From: Acidimicrobiaceae bacterium
Lineage (GTDB): Bacteria; Actinomycetota; Acidimicrobiia; Acidimicrobiales; RAAP-2
Direction: 5' to 3'
NCBI GenBank assembly: GCA_030838245.1
Contig: JAUTXB010000263.1
Coordinates: 1-8,126 of the forward strand
Length of the DNA: 8,126 nucleotides
Of the stretch, positions 5,077 through 8,126 are shown one piece after another. The notes under the pieces were generated by a model that saw only the letters and a list, made by a program, of their open reading frames with translations, ran no database searches and had not been told where the DNA came from. Every line of letters starts with the position of its first letter. Within the stretch, counting starts at the first letter, position 1. A program made the position numbers and the translations under genes.

Positions 5077-6747
5077 ATGGTCTCCGGGCGGCAGGCCTCC
5101 ATGGTGACCGAGGCGTCAGACTCGCAGTTCGACCGAAAGGGAAGCGCCTCGGTGGGCCACACGCGGCAATCGCTCCTCCAGCTCGGCCGCCGCTCCTCGG
5201 ACGACGAGGGTCTCCGTTGGGTCCGCCGGGTCGGCTACGGGCTGCTGGCCATCCAGCTGATCGTCATGCTGGTGGCTGGCGCACGCCTGTACGACCGCTG
5301 GGACGTGACCAACGACTACGCCCTCTACAGCCAGGCCTGGTACCTGATCGCCCACGGGCACATGAGCCCCTTCAGCACGGTCGATCAGCTCCCGTTCTGG
5401 AGGAACCACTTCGAACTGGCCATGTGGCCGCTCTCCCTCTTCTATTGGGTCAACCACAGTGCCGTCGACCTCAAGTGGTTGCAGGAGCTGGCCGCGGTGG
5501 CATCGGAGGCCGTGGCCTTCCGCTGGGTGCTCGACGCCCTGGGCCGCCACCGGCGCAGCCTTCCCGCCGCCCCGGTGGCACTCGGGTTCGTCGTGGTCCT
5601 CTTGGTCAACCCGAGCTTCTACCAATCCGACTGGTTCGACTTCCACTTCCAGGCCTTCGCCACCTTTTTCTTGGTGCTGGCCGCACGCGACCTGTACAAC
5701 GGGCGCAGCAAGCGGGCCCTGATCTGGGCGGCCATCATGCTGTTGACCGGCGACGTGGCCGCTACCTACGCCATCGGCCTAGGGGTGGCCGCGCTGGTGT
5801 CCAGCCGGGAGACCCGTCGGGCCGGCGCCGTCCTGGTGGCCGGTGGGGCCGTGTGGATCATCGTGATCTCGTCATTGCACGCCAACGTGGGCTCCGCCCT
5901 CGAGAGCGGCCTCGGCTACCTGGCCACCGGCGGTACGGTCACCATCTTCTCCATCGTGGCCGGGCTGTTCGTCCACCCCGGCCGATGGGTCCACGTCCTG
6001 CACGTTCGCTGGCACCTCATCCTCAACACCCTCACCACAGGAGGGGTGGTGGGCATCGCTGCCCCCTGGGCGCTGTTCATCGCGTTGGTGGTGCTGGTGC
6101 CCAATGCCCTCCAGACCAACGTGGGTTACATCCACTCACCCTTCCAGAGCTTCCCCGTGTACATCGTGGTGCCGGTGGGGACCGTACTCGTGCTCGAGTG
6201 GGCGGCTCGGCGAGGCGCGCTCCCGTTCGCGGTCGGCTCTGACAGCGACAGCGATCCGGGCGCCGGCCTGGTCGCGGGGGAACGCCGGAGCCACCGGGGA
6301 GTCGTCGTGGCCACGTGCATCGTCGGCATCGGCCTCTTCGGGCTCTCGCTCTACTCCTCGATTCCCAACCTGAGCACGGCGAAGTCCGACTGGTTCGTCG
6401 TGTCCCCGGCCACCTCGGCCGCGCTCACCACGGCCCGGTCGCAGATCCCGCCCGACGCCCAAGTCATCGCCTCCTCAGGGATCTCCGGGGGCTTGGGCGA
6501 GCGGACATCGATCTACGCCTGGTATGCCGATCCCCAGCACTTCCCGATCACGTCCAGGCCCGTCTACTTCGTCTTCGTGCCCAACGACCCCCTCGAGCCA
6601 CTGGTCAAAAAGACGACGATGACGGCCATCGCCCGGACCCTCGAGCTGCCCGGGGCGCGCTTGGCCTTCCAACGAAGCGGCGTGACCATGGTGCGTTGGC
6701 TGCCACCCCCGGGCACTCGATCCGTCGTGCTGCCCGAGCCCGGGTAG
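5077..6747 (+). CDS. DUF2079 family multi-pass membrane protein
   Basis: A 556-aa integral membrane protein. A polar N-terminus of about 50 residues precedes a first membrane segment (about 52-70). A conserved stretch with DYALYSQAWYLIAHG (80-94) and FWRNHFELAMWPLSL (107-121) follows, then further hydrophobic segments around 166-178, 193-203, 214-240, 248-266, 282-299, 322-341, 360-374 and 408-427. NPSFYQSDWFDFHFQAFATF (178-197) is the most family-like motif. The C-terminal 120 residues are soluble, including ARSQIPPDAQVIASSGIS (453-470) and RTSIYAWY (476-483), typical of DUF2079. The family resembles GT-C type polyprenyl-phosphate-sugar glycosyltransferases in architecture, so a role in cell-envelope glycan or lipid modification is possible but unproven. 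It is the only plus-strand gene, divergent from the HTH gene and convergent with proC. Three Ser-Asp pairs (388-393) form a short acidic run in a cytoplasmic or external loop. Family fairly secure; function unknown. Confidence 0.82.
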   Translation: MVSGRQASMVTEASDSQFDRKGSASVGHTRQSLLQLGRRSSDDEGLRWVRRVGYGLLAIQLIVMLVAGARLYDRWDVTNDYALYSQAWYLIAHGHMSPFSTVDQLPFWRNHFELAMWPLSLFYWVNHSAVDLKWLQELAAVASEAVAFRWVLDALGRHRRSLPAAPVALGFVVVLLVNPSFYQSDWFDFHFQAFATFFLVLAARDLYNGRSKRALIWAAIMLLTGDVAATYAIGLGVAALVSSRETRRAGAVLVAGGAVWIIVISSLHANVGSALESGLGYLATGGTVTIFSIVAGLFVHPGRWVHVLHVRWHLILNTLTTGGVVGIAAPWALFIALVVLVPNALQTNVGYIHSPFQSFPVYIVVPVGTVLVLEWAARRGALPFAVGSDSDSDPGAGLVAGERRSHRGVVVATCIVGIGLFGLSLYSSIPNLSTAKSDWFVVSPATSAALTTARSQIPPDAQVIASSGISGGLGERTSIYAWYADPQHFPITSRPVYFVFVPNDPLEPLVKKTTMTAIARTLELPGARLAFQRSGVTMVRWLPPPGTRSVVLPEPG

Positions 6748-6800
6748 TCGCCACCCTGCCGGTCGGGTCTGCCGCCTGTGCGCCTGGGCGACGGGGACCG
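6748..6800. other. Convergent gap between the DUF2079 gene and proC
   Basis: Both flanking genes end here. GTCGCC (6747-6752) and GGCGAC (6787-6792) are perfect 6-bp inverted arms with a 34-nt interior, and GGGT/ACCC arms (6742-6745 and 6753-6756) form a smaller competing hairpin. No T-tract follows in either direction, so a standard intrinsic terminator is not evident; weak or Rho-dependent termination is possible. Confidence 0.3.
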
Positions 6801-7595
6801 TCAGCGACCCAGTTGCCGTGACCGCTCCGTGGCCGCGGCCACCGCCTCGATGAAGGCGGAGCGCACCGCTTTGAACTCCAGGGTGCGGAGCCCGGCCGCG
6901 GTGGTGCCCCCGGGCGAAGTCACCGCCGCTCGTAGTACGGCGGGATCGTCCCCCGTCTCGACCAAAAGCTTGGCCGACCCGGACAAGGTCCCGACCACCA
7001 GGTCCCGGCTGATGTCACGGGGTAGGCCGGCCGCAACCCCCGCCTCGATCATGGCCTCGGCCACCAGAAAGATGTAGGCCGGCCCGGAGCCCGACAAACC
7101 GGTCACCGCGTCGAGGTGACGCTCGGGAAGGCGCACGACGTGTCCCACCGCAGCCAGGATCTGCTCGGCCCAGTCCAGATCGGCGCCGATAGCGGTGCCG
7201 CCGCCCGACATGGCAGCCACCCCCGCCCCCACCAGTGACGGCGTGTTCGGGATGGCCCGCACCACCACCGTGCCCGGCGGGAGCACCGATTCGAGCCGGG
7301 CCGTGTTGATGCCGGCCACCACCGAAAGCACCCGGGGTACCCCGAGAGCCCCCAGAGCCCGGCACGCCCCGTCGACCGCTTCTTGTTTCACGGCGAGAAG
7401 AGCCCCCTCGGCATCGACTGGGGCGTCAAGGACGATGAGGCCCGGATGCCGCTCGGCGAGGCGGTCCCGCTGCCCGGCATCGGGGTCGGCCACCGCCAGT
7501 TCGCCGGCCGCCGCCCACCCGGCGTCGAGAATCCCGGCCACCATGGCCGATCCCATCTTGCCGCCGCCTACGACCAGGAGTTTCGGGGCTGTCAT
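6801..7595 (-). CDS. proC: Pyrroline-5-carboxylate reductase
   Basis: Catalyses the last step of proline biosynthesis, NAD(P)H-dependent reduction of 1-pyrroline-5-carboxylate to proline, in the cytosol. The 264-aa length is typical. The N-terminal Rossmann fold shows LLVVGGGKMGSAMVAGIL (6-23). Further motifs are SVVAGI (91-96), RAIPNTPSLVGAG (113-125), TGLSGSGPAYIFLVAEAMIE (165-184) and the C-terminal signature LRAAVTSPGGTTAAGLRTLE (221-240). The conserved LAVKPQ motif reads LAVKQE (67-72), so the usual Pro is absent. The ATG at 7595 has no Shine-Dalgarno but is preceded at 6 nt by TAGTTT, suggesting leaderless translation. Neighbours are a YbjN-domain gene upstream and, beyond the DUF2079 gene, the small HTH gene that accompanies proC in other actinobacteria. 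Identification is secure. Confidence 0.96.
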   Translation of the reverse strand: MTAPKLLVVGGGKMGSAMVAGILDAGWAAAGELAVADPDAGQRDRLAERHPGLIVLDAPVDAEGALLAVKQEAVDGACRALGALGVPRVLSVVAGINTARLESVLPPGTVVVRAIPNTPSLVGAGVAAMSGGGTAIGADLDWAEQILAAVGHVVRLPERHLDAVTGLSGSGPAYIFLVAEAMIEAGVAAGLPRDISRDLVVGTLSGSAKLLVETGDDPAVLRAAVTSPGGTTAAGLRTLEFKAVRSAFIEAVAAATERSRQLGR

Positions 7596-7601
7596 GCCGC
7601 G

Positions 7602-7607
7602 AAACTA
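7602..7607 (-). promoter_or_regulatory. Candidate -10 box of a leaderless proC promoter
   Basis: The minus strand reads TAGTTT; counting 7 nt downstream reaches the A of the proC ATG at 7595. The 67-nt gap to the YbjN gene has no ribosome-binding site near that ATG. Together these are the usual signs of a leaderless actinobacterial transcript. The -35 region is not recognisable. Confidence 0.5.
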
Positions 7608-7662
7608 CCAGCGCCCACTCCGGGCCGGGGCTGCCCCGCTTGCCGGCGTGGTGCTTGCCCCG

Positions 7663-8126
7663 TTAGCGCTGCGAGGGCGGGCGTCGCCGGTACATGCCCT
7701 CATACCCCAGGGTCATGGCCGTCGGGAAGCAATCGTCGGTGTAGGCCAGCGATGCCCCCACGATCCGATCGAGCTCGTCGTCGTCCACCCGATCGGCGGG
7801 CACCCGACCCACCAGGTAGATGGCGTCCTCGAACCCGAGGGCGAAGCTCATGCCGATCAGGTCGGCATTGCGCTTGAGCAAGTACCGCCACGTCTCTTCG
7901 ATATTGGTCTCGGGCGCCGGCATGAACTGGGCCTCGTGGTGGAGCATGCGCTGTCGGAAGGTCAGCCACACCGTCACGAACTCCTTCTCGTCGCCCGTGA
8001 GCCGCAGATACCAGCGGGGGGCACCGGTGATCGGGTCCCCGCCTTCCTGGCGGTCGACAGCCACCAGGGCGCCGGGTGCGTTCAGCTCCCTCTCGGCCCA
8101 CGCATCGATGCAGTCGCAGACGGCTT
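7663..8126 (-). CDS. YbjN-domain protein (type III secretion chaperone-like fold), 5' end outside window
   Basis: The frame is open from the right edge, first full codon at 8124, and gives 153 residues before the TAA at 7665-7663. It contains the actinobacterial YbjN pattern: RWYLRLTGDEKEFVTVWLTF, then QRMLHHEAQFMPAPETN, WRYLLKRNADLIGMSFALGF, EDAIYLVGRVPADRVDDDEL, and a C-terminal helix YTDDCFPTAMTLGY. The fold resembles secretion chaperones, but in actinobacteria the biochemical role is not known. A GTG at 8064 is possible as a start, but the upstream codons are also family-like (CDCIDAWAERELN), so the true start lies beyond base 8126. Actinobacterial members are often encoded beside mshA and phosphoglycerate mutase and not far from proC, which fits this position. 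It ends with the basic tail YRRRPPSQR. Domain call fairly secure; function unknown. Confidence 0.85.
   Translation of the reverse strand, partial: AVCDCIDAWAERELNAPGALVAVDRQEGGDPITGAPRWYLRLTGDEKEFVTVWLTFRQRMLHHEAQFMPAPETNIEETWRYLLKRNADLIGMSFALGFEDAIYLVGRVPADRVDDDELDRIVGASLAYTDDCFPTAMTLGYEGMYRRRPPSQR

Noticed and set aside
7615..7662. GGGG-CAG-CCCC hairpin after the YbjN gene as a terminator
   Set aside because: The stem is only 4 bp and no T-run follows; GC-rich self-complementarity is common in this sequence.

Overview
The window is high-GC chromosomal DNA with densely packed genes, several GTG starts, 4-nt gene junctions and TANNNT -10 boxes lying just before start codons. Gene content and order point to the Actinomycetota, possibly an Acidimicrobiia-like lineage (inference; no rRNA or other taxonomic marker is present). 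I see no mobile element, CRISPR array, tRNA or rRNA. It looks like a conserved housekeeping region rather than an accessory island.

All genes but one lie on the minus strand. Reading in the direction of transcription (right to left) they are: a YbjN-domain protein cut by the right edge; proC (pyrroline-5-carboxylate reductase); a 63-aa excisionase/MerR-type helix-turn-helix protein; a DUF62 SAM hydroxide adenosyltransferase-type protein; rex (NADH/NAD+-sensing repressor); hemA (glutamyl-tRNA reductase); hemC (hydroxymethylbilane synthase); and a uroporphyrinogen-III C-methyltransferase (cobA/SUMT) cut by the left edge. The exception is a 556-aa DUF2079 multi-pass membrane protein on the plus strand. 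It is divergent from the HTH gene and convergent with proC.

rex, hemA, hemC and cobA form a tetrapyrrole module. HemA and HemC run the early C5 route from glutamyl-tRNA to hydroxymethylbilane, CobA diverts uroporphyrinogen III towards sirohaem/cobalamin, and Rex next to them suggests redox control, as in the Streptomyces rex-hemACD operon. No clear Rex operator is visible in any intergenic gap. The hemA leader does contain nested inverted repeats, and an alternative pairing would cover the hemA Shine-Dalgarno sequence.

The most interesting points are the foldable hemA leader, the apparent His-to-Asp change in the catalytic triad of the DUF62 protein, candidate leaderless promoters for proC and rex, and preservation of the actinobacterial order YbjN - proC - HTH - (rex) - hemA - hemC - cobA. 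I found no convincing wholly new biological system.
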